Notes under the pieces: model-generated
What the model was told of the DNA's origin: nothing
Databases searched by the model: none
Seen by the model: the letters and a program-made list of their open reading frames with translations, nothing else
In this document: positions 46,907 to 57,233 of the stretch, piece by piece
Position numbering within the stretch: the first letter of the stretch is position 1
Layout of the letters: each line of letters opens with the position of its first letter
Assembly (NCBI GenBank): GCA_049340005.1
Contig: JBMPIY010000002.1
Source: CAXBDP01 sp963974465
GTDB taxonomy: Bacteria; Bacteroidota; Bacteroidia; Cytophagales; Cyclobacteriaceae
DNA length: 64,000 nt
Reading direction: 5' to 3' (one strand)
Made by a program: the position numbers and the translations under genes

Positions 46907-49900
46907 CTATCCTGCAGATTGTAAATACTCTTCCCGGTGTTCTTGCAACTGCTTAATATGCATATCATAAACGACCGAATGACGATTATCCTTTCTTTGG
47001 ACAAAATGTATGCGGGCAATGTAGGGCTCAACAATAGCTACCTCTTCTGCTTTAGCAGGAGACACCACCATTACTTGCAGATGTAGTTGCTTACACAGTT
47101 CCATTAAGAACCGTGCTTTTTCATCATCTTGTTTACTAAAAGCTTCGTCCACACAAATAAATCGGAATGAATTTGTATTGAGTCCTTCGCTGTGTATCCC
47201 AAATTGATAAGCTATGGCGGAACCCAAAATTGTATAGGTCAATTGGGCACCTTCGCCACCGGATAATTTTGCTGTACCCGTATAACTGCGGAAGATTTTT
47301 GACGGATCCTCCCGATGGTGTTCTACTGCTTTGAATTTCAGCCAATTCCTTACATCCAAGACCTCTTTCCTTTGATTTTCATCATCGGTCAAATCATCTA
47401 GAAGTGCTTTGATCTTGTTGAAACTTTTTTCCAGGATACGATCATCCTTTGTTCTTTCAAACTCAACCAGGTTCGGTTTCCACTCATTGAGCCTAAACCT
47501 AAATTCTTTGACTTTTGGAGCATAGTCTTTTTCTACATGAAGCCTGACAAATGTGGGTGGATTACTTTTAAAGTTAATTTTTTCAAGGGACTGGTTTAGT
47601 GTGTCAATATTTTCCTCAATATCTTCTTCCTGACGCTCCAGCCATGTCTGAAAATCAGACATTTTCGTAATCATTTCTTCATTGAGGTAGTTTTTGAATT
47701 GTTGCTTATACTCTGCCAATTCCTCCTTTTCAATTCTATCAAGCAGTGCCTCATACTCCTCTATAAATTCTGCACTTTCACTTAAACGATGTGTATCGGA
47801 ATTCCAATCCATGAATTTCTCTGCAATTTCTTTATCAGGATTTTTGAAAACCCTCATAAGACTTTCTGCTGCACTTTCTTCCTTGCGAATGTTATCCCTA
47901 AACCGCTCAATAGTTGCATTGACTTCTCCTTGAATTTTGCTTTGAATCTTTTCTATGGAATCAATGTCGCAATCATAGTCATTCATAAAATGCTCTTCAA
48001 AAGTTTCCAATTTTTCGTTGGAATCGTGAAAAGAATACCTGTTGATGACATCTTCAGCCTCTTTTAGCTTTTGTCGCTGTATATTCAGATTTGATTCAAT
48101 GATATTGATTTCCTTTTCAAGGTGTTTCTCTTTTTCCTGTTTAGCCTTGATTTGTTGAAGAATCTCCTCACGCTGTTTTTTGAGGGTATTCACTCTGTCA
48201 TTGGTTTTTTCAAGCTCCTCAATTCTTTGTTTATTTTCCTGTATTTGAGCTGCTATTGACCACCAATCAATTTTTCTATGTGATTTAAAGGCAATGAATT
48301 GAGCCAGGTCTTGTTCCTCATTTCTAATCCTGGTTTGATGATTTTTTAAGTATTTGAGCCTGCTCTCAGATTCCTTAATTTCCTGATCAAGTTGATGACC
48401 TTCTTCTTTCAGTACTGCTATTTTCTCTTTGTTATCCCAGCCTAGTACATACTTTTGACGGTTTTTAATTTCAGGCCGGTCATCCTTTTCATGTCGGTTT
48501 GCATTCTTAACAAGTCCTTCTTTGGTAACAGCTTTGTTTGCTAATCGAAATGTTTCCAAATCCTCTACACACAAATAATTGAATTTAGCACTGATCTCAT
48601 TTTTGATCCATTCAGAATAGGCCGAAGGTTTAAAGGCTAACTTGTGAATAAGTTCATTCTCATCTTGCTGCTGAAATATCTGCGGAGCAACTTCTTTCTT
48701 ATTGAACCGATGATAGATAATCCTCCCTCTTAGATCGTTTTCCTTAACATACCGGTTTACTTCCTGATAATACTCTTCTGGAACGATCAGTCGTAAAGCG
48801 AAATTATGAAGCAATCGTTCGATGGCAGGCTCCCATTCCCGAGCACCTTCCCCAACTTTCACAAGTTCGCCAATAAAGGGGATTTCTTTTTCCGTAGCAC
48901 CAACTGCATCAAGAATTTCGTTTCGAATACGAGCCGGATGTCCCGTAATATTATTCTTTTGAGCCCTCAATACACTTAATTCATTGGATATATTGTCAAA
49001 CTTTTCCCTTACCATATCAACTTGTTTTCTGGTTTGGAATAGTTCTTCCTCATTCTGTTCCTGTACTTCCTCTGTTTTCCTCTTTTTTTCTACTGCTGCT
49101 TTTCGTTGTTCATCAAAAAGCTCTTTGGATTGTGGGTTGGGCTGGAATTCAAGGTTCTCAGCCAATTGATTATAGGTTTTGAGTTCATCCTCACGCTCTT
49201 GCCTGGATTCGTCCAGTTCTTTATTTCTTCTTTCCAGTGTACTGATTTGTGAACCAACTTTGTCACTTTTAATTTGGATATCGAGATCTCGTTCCCGGTT
49301 GGATAATTCGTCAATTTCACTGGAGTATTCAGCAATGTTTTGCGATAAGGATTCCAGCCTTGCATTTTGTTCTTCATTATAGTCCGAAATCAGTTCTTTC
49401 TGTTTTTCTGCAAACCAAAGTGGTGCAGTCTGCTGGAAACTTTCCTGATGAATCAGATCTGCTTTTAGAACCGAAAGGTTTTGTGCCTTATCCCTTATAG
49501 GAGATAGTAATTCTATCTGTTTATGAGCTTTTTCAATAGCACGGTGAGCATCATTGAGAGTCTTAAAGTAGGTTTTTATCTTCTGAAATTCGGTTTCAGC
49601 ATCTCGCTCTTCCAGCATCTGAAGACGTACAAATTCATCCAAATTACCAAGTACCTTTAATCCTATGGTCTGGCTAAATAAAGTATGTCCTTTCTCTGAA
49701 CGCATGCCAAATAATTTCCGCATGAGACGGCCATACTCTCCCGGACTATCGGTAAACTGTATAAGTTCCCGGTTTCCTTGTTTTGGATACCTTTTTTTGA
49801 GCCGTTTTTTCCACTCACCTGTATTATCAAATGGCATAAAGTCGTCACGGATAGAGAGTTTTTTATGAGCTACAATAAAGTTCCTTTTCAGTTCCGATCC

Positions 49901-50320
49901 CGAGAACCAGCGTGTTTGTGCCAATGTGACAAACTGTGATTCGTTTTGAAATACGGCCAATAATATCGATTGTGCTTTTGATTTATTCTCTCTTAGCTTT
50001 TTGACCTCTTTTGTATTGGTATCCGAATTTTCCGTTTCTCCATATTCTCCTACGACATAACTATCTTCTGTACGTTCACCTTTAGACCCGGCTGTCTGGT
50101 TATAAAAACGCATCCTCTTTTCGGGAACAAGTAAAGTAAGTAACCCATCCACAAGTGTCGTTTTCCCGGAAGCATTGGCACCAGTCAATAAAGAGGTCTC
50201 ACCCTCTGGGTGGATCGACCATATATTTTGGTCAAAGGTTCCCCAATTCAGCACTTCGTAAGCATATAAGCGGAAGCCCGATTCACTGGGTTTGGTACTA
50301 AATAGACTTAGGTTGTTCAT
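46907..50320 (-). CDS. jetC: Wadjet JetC, SMC-like ATPase
   Basis: A MukB/SbcC-like protein of 1137 residues. The Walker A GANASGKTT is at 47-55, long coiled coils span about 260-470 and 640-960 around a hinge region, the ABC signature LSGGEGAQL is near 1019, and the Walker B with VDEAFSK is near 1057. It provides DNA loop extrusion driven by ATP. Its start overlaps jetB by 23 bases, consistent with coupled translation. Length is typical of type I JetC. Confidence 0.92.
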   Translation of the reverse strand: MNNLSLFSTKPSESGFRLYAYEVLNWGTFDQNIWSIHPEGETSLLTGANASGKTTLVDGLLTLLVPEKRMRFYNQTAGSKGERTEDSYVVGEYGETENSDTNTKEVKKLRENKSKAQSILLAVFQNESQFVTLAQTRWFSGSELKRNFIVAHKKLSIRDDFMPFDNTGEWKKRLKKRYPKQGNRELIQFTDSPGEYGRLMRKLFGMRSEKGHTLFSQTIGLKVLGNLDEFVRLQMLEERDAETEFQKIKTYFKTLNDAHRAIEKAHKQIELLSPIRDKAQNLSVLKADLIHQESFQQTAPLWFAEKQKELISDYNEEQNARLESLSQNIAEYSSEIDELSNRERDLDIQIKSDKVGSQISTLERRNKELDESRQEREDELKTYNQLAENLEFQPNPQSKELFDEQRKAAVEKKRKTEEVQEQNEEELFQTRKQVDMVREKFDNISNELSVLRAQKNNITGHPARIRNEILDAVGATEKEIPFIGELVKVGEGAREWEPAIERLLHNFALRLIVPEEYYQEVNRYVKENDLRGRIIYHRFNKKEVAPQIFQQQDENELIHKLAFKPSAYSEWIKNEISAKFNYLCVEDLETFRLANKAVTKEGLVKNANRHEKDDRPEIKNRQKYVLGWDNKEKIAVLKEEGHQLDQEIKESESRLKYLKNHQTRIRNEEQDLAQFIAFKSHRKIDWWSIAAQIQENKQRIEELEKTNDRVNTLKKQREEILQQIKAKQEKEKHLEKEINIIESNLNIQRQKLKEAEDVINRYSFHDSNEKLETFEEHFMNDYDCDIDSIEKIQSKIQGEVNATIERFRDNIRKEESAAESLMRVFKNPDKEIAEKFMDWNSDTHRLSESAEFIEEYEALLDRIEKEELAEYKQQFKNYLNEEMITKMSDFQTWLERQEEDIEENIDTLNQSLEKINFKSNPPTFVRLHVEKDYAPKVKEFRFRLNEWKPNLVEFERTKDDRILEKSFNKIKALLDDLTDDENQRKEVLDVRNWLKFKAVEHHREDPSKIFRSYTGTAKLSGGEGAQLTYTILGSAIAYQFGIHSEGLNTNSFRFICVDEAFSKQDDEKARFLMELCKQLHLQVMVVSPAKAEEVAIVEPYIARIHFVQRKDNRHSVVYDMHIKQLQEHREEYLQSAG

Positions 50321-50891
50321 CTTCTAATTGTTTCTTGAATCTTGATAATTCTTCTGTTGTGACCCGTGCTTTGATGATACGTTTTACTTCGTAGCGATTT
50401 TCATCCGAGTTAGCGGCATCTTTATGGACCAATTTTAAAAAGCCCATTTCCACACATTGATCAAGGTGACGATTGAGGTCTCTGATAAATTTTAGCTCAT
50501 TTGCTTTCTCTTTAAAAAACATTTCCATGCGATCCCGAAACTGTTTTGGTGTGATATATAGATTCGTAGTTTCAAGATCATTCGATTCAAACTCTAACAA
50601 CCATTCTCTCAGTAAGACGCATACTAATGTAAGGTCATAGGTTAATGGCATCCTACGAACCAGTCCAATTGTACTACCAGATTCATCCAGCTCAATTTGC
50701 TTTAGGTAAGCATATCCATCTCTTTTATCTATAATTAATTCAAGTGCGATTTTCTCAAAGTATTGAATCAGTTCTACCTGATATTGAATGATTTCATTCC
50801 AAACATCTGGCTGATCCTCAAAAACAGGACCCTGCAGTAACTTGACTGCTGACCGGGCGTAAGGGGCTATCTTTTCGTTTTGGTACTCCAT
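50298..50891 (-). CDS. jetB: Wadjet JetB (DUF4194), MukE-like
   Basis: 197 residues with the DUF4194 pattern: YQVELIQYFEKI, GYAYLKQIE, RMPLTYDLTLVCVLLREWL, then MEMFFKEKANELKFIRDLNRHLDQCVEMGFLKLV in pieces consistent with a winged-helix MukE/ScpB-type subunit. It bridges JetA to the JetC ATPase. It starts 5 bases after the jetA stop and overlaps jetC. Confidence 0.85.
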   Translation of the reverse strand: MEYQNEKIAPYARSAVKLLQGPVFEDQPDVWNEIIQYQVELIQYFEKIALELIIDKRDGYAYLKQIELDESGSTIGLVRRMPLTYDLTLVCVLLREWLLEFESNDLETTNLYITPKQFRDRMEMFFKEKANELKFIRDLNRHLDQCVEMGFLKLVHKDAANSDENRYEVKRIIKARVTTEELSRFKKQLEDEQPKSI

Positions 50892-50896
50892 ATCGT

Positions 50897-52378
50897 TTAT
50901 TTGGTAAAAATGATTTGTGGTAAATCAAGGTATTTCCCATTCTTCTGACTAAAAAGGATGGTTTCCCTTACATGTTCATTGATAAAAAACTTAGTGTTTG
51001 TATTTACCAAAGTAACATAAGCTAACAATTCTGCTAATCCCTTATCCAGTCCTTTGACATTCACTACTTCCTGAAGGGAAATTTGAGTTTTGGATTGTAG
51101 TAAGTCGTTAATATTGGCTAATAACTGTTGCTTATCAATCAAATCAGCATTATAAATTTTTGAGAGGTCTTCCAGATCCTGAATAGAGATACTGGCCAGT
51201 TCTGCTTTAGTTGTATATGAATCGGTTTCCGGTTTTTCACCAAGTTTTCTTTCCAGAGGGAGATGTACATCAGGGTTTCCCTGAATTTCAAGGTAATACT
51301 CATGGGTTGGTGAACGGTCAATTTGTTGAATAGCCAATTGGCGAATACTTGCAATCAGTTCTCTTGCTTTTCTGGATTCCAGTTGGTCTTTGGCGACTAT
51401 CTCTCTGCTCAGTTTATCAGCTAAGACGCCATTTTTGTCCAGGACTTTTCTGGCGGCTAGGTGAAGCATCGTCTTTAATTTTCGCAGTGATCGAGATGAA
51501 ACTTTAATTCCCCGATCTTCCAGCACATCATAGATTTCTTTAGTCATTTTTTGCAAATCTGATTGCCGGACATCATCCAGCATAAATTGCCAAAAAGCGT
51601 AAAAGCTTTTTCCCTGGTCAGTACTTCGCAATTCGTAAAGTGCATCAAACGTTTCTGCCAGCAGTTTTCCCTTAGAGAGATCTGTTTGTTGCTGCTGCTC
51701 GTAGATCCTTCGGGTTATTTCCTTAAAGTTGTCTTCAACCTCCTTAAAATCACCTATCAGCTCATTAGCTAAGCGGTTTAATTCCTCAAATCTGGCTTTT
51801 ATGTGATGGTTTTCGTACGTTGGCACGTATCCATCAATCTTAATCTTTCGTATTTCTTCATCAATGACCTGTTTTCTCTTTTCCAGTTCAGCCAACCTCT
51901 TTTCTTTATCTGGATTGGCATTTTCGATAATGTCCCGAAGCTTGGTGAAAATATCCTTGAACTTGGATTCTGTTCCAACAAATTCACGGTCTTTCAGAAG
52001 CTCAAAAACTTGAAAAGCTTTTTCTACATGTTTGGACAAAAAGACCAACGGCTCTTTTTGAGCATCATCCATTACATTCCGCAGGTAATGAGTATCAATC
52101 CAACGGTCAATGTACAGCTTGGCTTTTTCATCAAAAGCTAAAAGCAAACGATCAGACTTGATTTCATCATCTTCATCCTGATATTCAATTTCTTCCAGAA
52201 AGTCGGCTAGTCTCTGAACCAAAAATTGATAAGGCACAGAGATTTGTTCATTTACTTTGTATTCACGATACAGAAATGTAATGATCAAGGGTAAGTTCCT
52301 TGCCCGTAGTAGTTTCAAGGTTACTGCCGAATCAACCAGTGACCGGACTTTCAATATGGAGGTGAGGGAGTCAAGCAT
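50897..52378 (-). CDS. jetA: Wadjet JetA (DUF3375), MukF-like kleisin
   Basis: I chose the ATG at 52378 (493 residues), which overlaps the stop of the preceding large gene by 8 bases; a TTG at 52402 would add eight residues. It has the DUF3375 pattern LKLLRARNLPLIITFLY at the N-terminus, a helical middle with coiled-coil segments, and a C-terminal region ending NGKYLDLPQIIF. JetA is the kleisin that closes the JetC dimer. DUF3375 together with DUF4194 and DUF3322/2220 partners identifies type I Wadjet. Confidence 0.88.
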   Translation of the reverse strand: MLDSLTSILKVRSLVDSAVTLKLLRARNLPLIITFLYREYKVNEQISVPYQFLVQRLADFLEEIEYQDEDDEIKSDRLLLAFDEKAKLYIDRWIDTHYLRNVMDDAQKEPLVFLSKHVEKAFQVFELLKDREFVGTESKFKDIFTKLRDIIENANPDKEKRLAELEKRKQVIDEEIRKIKIDGYVPTYENHHIKARFEELNRLANELIGDFKEVEDNFKEITRRIYEQQQQTDLSKGKLLAETFDALYELRSTDQGKSFYAFWQFMLDDVRQSDLQKMTKEIYDVLEDRGIKVSSRSLRKLKTMLHLAARKVLDKNGVLADKLSREIVAKDQLESRKARELIASIRQLAIQQIDRSPTHEYYLEIQGNPDVHLPLERKLGEKPETDSYTTKAELASISIQDLEDLSKIYNADLIDKQQLLANINDLLQSKTQISLQEVVNVKGLDKGLAELLAYVTLVNTNTKFFINEHVRETILFSQKNGKYLDLPQIIFTK

Positions 52379-55300
52379 TGACCTTGTAGTTAATGTTGAC
52401 AAATATGTGATATATCACTACCCCATCCTTATGGTGGGCTTTTCCAATTTTAATTCCTGATTTCTCTCTTTGGAAGTCTTTTGTCACATCTACTACCTGG
52501 TTAGTATCAAGTTCAAATCCATTTGGATATTGAATTGTTGTTAAGGTATCTGTATGATATGCATCCCAATTTTTCTGAAAATCTGATTGTTTGCCTTGAA
52601 AGTACACTAGAGTCAGAAGGGCTTTTCTTTCATGCGTGTAGTGAGAAATTAACTTTTTCAAATGTGATTTAACCCTAGATGTATCTCTTAGAATAAATGC
52701 CTCACAAGTGATAAAGGAATCTTGATTACAATCCCTTATATCCAGATCAATTTCGCCTAGATCGGATCCGCCAGAAGAAAAAGCTTTTCTTGTTTGATCT
52801 TTTACAGACCATCCCCATGAACTAATTCTCGCCTCTAGTGCAAGTTGAACAAGGTCGTTGAACCTATTTTCCTTACTGGTGTTTTTCAATTTCAGGATAT
52901 CAGGCAAAACATTTATTTTGTTAAGCATATTTGAAGCTGCTCTAGCTACTTCATTTACTATGAATTCAGTAAGATCAGTTCTTCCATTGAGTTTATCAGG
53001 TAGAATTCTGACAAGTTTGGTTGGTGTGCTATTGAATATTCTATTGTACTGATGGTGGAGTTCCTCTATATTATCGATTCCATTTACTTTATTCCTTAAA
53101 TCATGGATAAAGCCAATATTTTCTGAACCTGAAAACTGATGGTAATTTTCAGCTTCTTCTAAAAGCAGAGAAGCTTCTTCTATCTTTTTAATTTCTCCCC
53201 CGACCAGACGCTCGATCTTGACTTCAAGCATATCTGGAAGCATTTTATATGGTTTTTCCAGACCATTAAATACTCTATCTAGTTCATCGTATTCCCCCAG
53301 TTTGAGTAGTATGTATAATTTGTTAACAAAAAATGTCGACCCCAAGTCCTCTTCATCCAATTCCTTTTGATGCACAGCATACACGTTCCATTCTTCCAGA
53401 GCTTCTTTATAGCTTTTTAGATCATCGCTGGTTTTGGCTATGTTAATTTTAGCTGCCATTTTATTCAAGGCAAAAACTGGATATTGAGGATATTGTGTAC
53501 TCAATTGACTGAATATTGTGTGCGAAGATTCCGGATTCTTTTCCAGTCTGATTAGTGCTCTGTAAAATTGCTTAAGGTCACGATAAGAAAGTTCTCTTAC
53601 CGAATGAACCGCAGGTTTACTGGGTTCTTCAACATTATCTAATTCTTGTTCATCATCATGAAAGTAAGCCAGCAGTATCTTGGTCTGGTAAAACTGAACT
53701 TCATATTTTCGGTTCTTTTTTGATACCTTTTCTTCCCAAAAATCAACCATCTCATTAATCTCCTTAATCAACTGAGGGTATTTACTAATTTCTAGAAGGG
53801 TTTGTTGAACCTCTGGAATCCAACGAGTCTCTTCTAAAAAGGCTTTAATATCTGATTGTTGTATCTTCTCTAAGAGCTTTTGTTTAACCCCTTCTGAAGT
53901 TACCCATTCAGCAATAGTCAATATTTTGACAATATCTTGCGTCTTAATAATGACCTCAATAATCTGTTCTTTTTTCGAGAACCAATTTAGAGCTCTGGCA
54001 ACTTGCGGAAGCAATGCTTCTTTTTCGGTGTTTTTAAATGCCCATTCCTTATTATTGTCAAACAAATCAACACATCCTTCTTCCGGTACATCCCTGATAT
54101 GTCTTTTTAGATAGTCAACAATCTGTTGCTCAATCCTCGATTTAATTTCCTGAATTTCATCTTTCTCAAAACCATGAGGAATGATTGGCAATACGAACTG
54201 ACGAAGTACTTGAAGCAATACCCCAATATGTGTTCTTAATTTATCTGCGGTGAAATGATTCTCTTTATGGTAGAATTCCGAAGTGGAATCAAAATAAAAA
54301 CGTGGTTCCAGGAAACTATTCAGCTTCTGTTGTTTGTAAATGAAGTAAATCGGATAAATCCATTCTATGTACCCTAGTCTTTCAATTTTCTCACTCCATA
54401 TCGGCAGTCCTTTTTCCTCTTTCTTCTCGAAGAAATTATATTTTTTTACTTCTGTAACTTCTACGCGATCAATGTAGAATTTGAAGAAGGAATTAGTAAG
54501 CGTATTAATATCCGGAGGTGCATTCTCAAACTGACTCTTATATTTCCAGTAAGTCGAACATTTCATCAGCCAGGCAAGCCCATCCCATTGGAGCATTGGA
54601 AAACTCACAGTGCCATTATTATACAATGCTTTGGAAGGCAGATTGACAAAAAGCTTTACCAACTCATTGAATAGTTTGGGGAGTAAAAATTGGTCATTTC
54701 CTCCATGAACTTTATGGTTATGTAGGGAACTATCTTCAATCAAGGAAAGAACTGCTTTTTCTTTTTCCTCTTTCTGTTTTCGGCTTAATTTTTCTGCATA
54801 GGGCTGCCGGCTGTATGGAATGTCGTATTTATTAGAATTAAGCTGTCGATATATCTGAAAAATCAGTTTAGAGGCAACATCTTCCTGACCGACTGAGCGA
54901 ATGGAAAAAAGAGCCAATTCCATTGATTTTACCCAGAGCTTTTTATGAATTACTTCTTTATCCTCATCCAATAGATATTCTCCAATTCTATCAATAAATT
55001 GAAATGCCAAAGATGCGTATTTGGAGTCTTCTACTAGGTAGGGTATAAACTCCCTCCGGCACATAATAATGAAACATTTTAATTCCCAAAGTAGGGTTGG
55101 TTTGGTTATTGATTTTTCCAGAAGAACAAAAACTCTTTTGTAATGATGGATTATGGGATTATCCTGATATTCTGTCTCTTCTCTTTCAAATTCATAGTCA
55201 TGGGCAACTATGAGTTTAATCAAAAAAGAAAGTTCATCTCGGGAACTCTGACTATACAAATAAGTAGTATGAGCTTTTTGCTCCCAATTGTCTAGGCTTT

Positions 55301-56435
55301 CCAGTAGCTCAAAGTGATCCGAGTTGTTCAGTGAAAAATCATCAATCGCTTCACGACTATGGAAAAGTGATTGAACTTCACGTGAACCAATATCTCCATC
55401 AATGCTAACCTTTTTGAACTCTGATTCTATACCATTCAAATCGGTTTCATTAATTACCAAGTCACTAGCCGCATCTAAAAATCGCTTTTTTGATTCATCA
55501 AGAGAATGGGTTAAAAACCCAGAAGGCGATTCCCAATAGAGTACTTGTTGAAGGAGCCTCTTTATTCTTTCTTTATCTTCAGAAAAGCGACCATCCTCAA
55601 TTAGTAATTGCCAATAAAAAGTCGTGATTTGCTCGCCTAATGTTGACCAATAACCGATTTCAGTATTGTAGAAATTTAGGTAATAAATCTCTTCATTTTC
55701 CCGAAGAATCTTTTGTTTGATCAGATCAGCAATTGAAGGTGTTTGGGTATAAAATTTTTTAAAGGATTCGTGTAGTTGTTCCAGACCTCTTTTAACAATC
55801 TTGAGTCCCTTATCTTCATTATTTGATATTTGCTCTTTGTAAGCAGAAAGGAATTCGAATTCTTCCCAGTGATCAAGGTAAGGCTTAAAGTAAATATTGA
55901 TATTAGAGATTGTAATGCCATCATCTGATTTTGATAACCATGAGGGTTTATTTAAACCTTCATCATTTAATATCAAATTATGTTCACTCTCATACTTACT
56001 TTTGATTTGATCAAACTCTGCTTTAGGTAGCTTTTCTTTGCCTTTTATTCCTTCAGGAAATTTTTCTAACAGAAACTTTAATTCATTCCTGAAGCCTGAT
56101 ATCCCACTAAATGTGTGACAAGCTGACGATACAGTTCCTGCGATCTTTATTTTTCCCAAGACATTTCTCAACCAATATTTTTGAAAAAGAGTGTCAGTAT
56201 CTATTTGACCATTTCCATCTTCGTAATCTTTTCTAAATTGGTTAAATTCTGCCAGTGTAAGTTCCTGTTCTCTGGACTTTGCCAGATGAATAGCCTTTGC
56301 AAAGAACAATGAAGCATTCCACTTGAGGTTTTCTTCAATGGCCTTTTGATCAGCACGATTGATGCTTCTATCAATGGTATGGGTTGATATAAAGCTTATT
56401 AGTTCCTTGAACTTTTCCTGCTGATCGTAAATCAT
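52371..56435 (-). CDS. large protein of unknown function in the Wadjet operon, 1354 aa
   Basis: I do not recognise this as a known Wadjet component. It is mostly helical, with TPR-like stretches in the last 400 residues (for example LLKLGEYDELDRVFNGLEK in part). The final ~140 residues form a distinct domain: SGGSDLGEIDLDIRD, then TCEAFIL, then HLKKLISHYTHERKALL. Spacing of GE-x-D and E near a strand recalls PD-(D/E)xK nuclease-like domains, but the Lys is not evident, so this is a guess. It starts 3 bases after the AbiEii-like stop and overlaps jetA, which ties it to both modules. No signal peptide or membrane segments. Confidence 0.8.
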   Translation of the reverse strand: MIYDQQEKFKELISFISTHTIDRSINRADQKAIEENLKWNASLFFAKAIHLAKSREQELTLAEFNQFRKDYEDGNGQIDTDTLFQKYWLRNVLGKIKIAGTVSSACHTFSGISGFRNELKFLLEKFPEGIKGKEKLPKAEFDQIKSKYESEHNLILNDEGLNKPSWLSKSDDGITISNINIYFKPYLDHWEEFEFLSAYKEQISNNEDKGLKIVKRGLEQLHESFKKFYTQTPSIADLIKQKILRENEEIYYLNFYNTEIGYWSTLGEQITTFYWQLLIEDGRFSEDKERIKRLLQQVLYWESPSGFLTHSLDESKKRFLDAASDLVINETDLNGIESEFKKVSIDGDIGSREVQSLFHSREAIDDFSLNNSDHFELLESLDNWEQKAHTTYLYSQSSRDELSFLIKLIVAHDYEFEREETEYQDNPIIHHYKRVFVLLEKSITKPTLLWELKCFIIMCRREFIPYLVEDSKYASLAFQFIDRIGEYLLDEDKEVIHKKLWVKSMELALFSIRSVGQEDVASKLIFQIYRQLNSNKYDIPYSRQPYAEKLSRKQKEEKEKAVLSLIEDSSLHNHKVHGGNDQFLLPKLFNELVKLFVNLPSKALYNNGTVSFPMLQWDGLAWLMKCSTYWKYKSQFENAPPDINTLTNSFFKFYIDRVEVTEVKKYNFFEKKEEKGLPIWSEKIERLGYIEWIYPIYFIYKQQKLNSFLEPRFYFDSTSEFYHKENHFTADKLRTHIGVLLQVLRQFVLPIIPHGFEKDEIQEIKSRIEQQIVDYLKRHIRDVPEEGCVDLFDNNKEWAFKNTEKEALLPQVARALNWFSKKEQIIEVIIKTQDIVKILTIAEWVTSEGVKQKLLEKIQQSDIKAFLEETRWIPEVQQTLLEISKYPQLIKEINEMVDFWEEKVSKKNRKYEVQFYQTKILLAYFHDDEQELDNVEEPSKPAVHSVRELSYRDLKQFYRALIRLEKNPESSHTIFSQLSTQYPQYPVFALNKMAAKINIAKTSDDLKSYKEALEEWNVYAVHQKELDEEDLGSTFFVNKLYILLKLGEYDELDRVFNGLEKPYKMLPDMLEVKIERLVGGEIKKIEEASLLLEEAENYHQFSGSENIGFIHDLRNKVNGIDNIEELHHQYNRIFNSTPTKLVRILPDKLNGRTDLTEFIVNEVARAASNMLNKINVLPDILKLKNTSKENRFNDLVQLALEARISSWGWSVKDQTRKAFSSGGSDLGEIDLDIRDCNQDSFITCEAFILRDTSRVKSHLKKLISHYTHERKALLTLVYFQGKQSDFQKNWDAYHTDTLTTIQYPNGFELDTNQVVDVTKDFQREKSGIKIGKAHHKDGVVIYHIFVNINYKVNA

Positions 56436-56438
56436 GTT

Positions 56439-57233
56439 TTAAGTCATTTTCATTGTTAATGATTGTTCCAACCACCTAAAAGCCTCCTCCTGATTGTATT
56501 CCAAATTAGGACTTAGAAGCCCCTGCATGTCGCCTGAGAATTGTGCTGATTTTTTCTTTAGCTCCATGTTGAGCAAGAATTCTTTTTGAGTGGGTGGCTT
56601 GCCCACCACGAATTTCATGTATTCGTTATAGCAGTGAATGATTCTATCATAATCGAGCTCTGCATGTTGGTCGGCATAATAGAGATCGAACAAATCTCTT
56701 CCTTTCTTGCGTTGGTATAATGCTCTAAGTTTGGTTCCTAAGAGCTCGTTCAGGTGATAAGTGGTTATGTCGCATTGGCCAGTAAACCATTCGCTTTTTA
56801 CAAAGAAAGGAAATGAATTCCACCCCAGTAAATTGAAATGTTCCCGACAATTGATTTCAATCTTTAATCTCAATCGGATGTCAGGTGAATATTCTGAGTT
56901 GAAACGATACAAGAGTGTATTGTTGTTTGCCTTTGGTTTGACCACTCTATCTTCTTCAAAAAAAGTAATGACTTCATCTATTCGTTTTAGAATAGGTTTG
57001 ATAGGCCCTTCTTTAATCTGGACCAGGTCAATATCTTCTGAGTATCGCGGGGCTGGATTCAGATAGAGTTTGTGCAGTGCAGTACCTCCACGAAAAGCCA
57101 AATTTTCGCTAAGGTATTCATCAGAGAAAAGAGCTGCCAATGCTCTACAAATAATCAGGTCTTGCTCTACCTGTTCATTGGTAGTCCAAGGAGCATTGTC
57201 TTTCCATTTTGCTATGTACGGTTTAGAAATCAT
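56439..57233 (-). CDS. AbiEii-like nucleotidyltransferase toxin
   Basis: 264 residues. The nucleotidyltransferase signature is FRGGTALHK (47-55) and RYSEDIDLV (63-71), followed by KLRALYQRKKGRDLFDLYYA (168-187). These are the motifs of AbiEii/MenT toxins of type IV toxin-antitoxin pairs, which modify tRNA or other targets by transferring nucleotides. It overlaps the AbiEi-like gene by 4 bases (ATGA), as in AbiE operons. Here it is also 3 bases from the large protein of the Wadjet set. Confidence 0.9.
   Translation of the reverse strand: MISKPYIAKWKDNAPWTTNEQVEQDLIICRALAALFSDEYLSENLAFRGGTALHKLYLNPAPRYSEDIDLVQIKEGPIKPILKRIDEVITFFEEDRVVKPKANNNTLLYRFNSEYSPDIRLRLKIEINCREHFNLLGWNSFPFFVKSEWFTGQCDITTYHLNELLGTKLRALYQRKKGRDLFDLYYADQHAELDYDRIIHCYNEYMKFVVGKPPTQKEFLLNMELKKKSAQFSGDMQGLLSPNLEYNQEEAFRWLEQSLTMKMT

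Noticed and set aside
46903..47034. Longer N-terminus for JetD
   Set aside because: It lies entirely within the jetC coding sequence and does not resemble the DUF3322 start; the ATG at 46902 fits the operon spacing.
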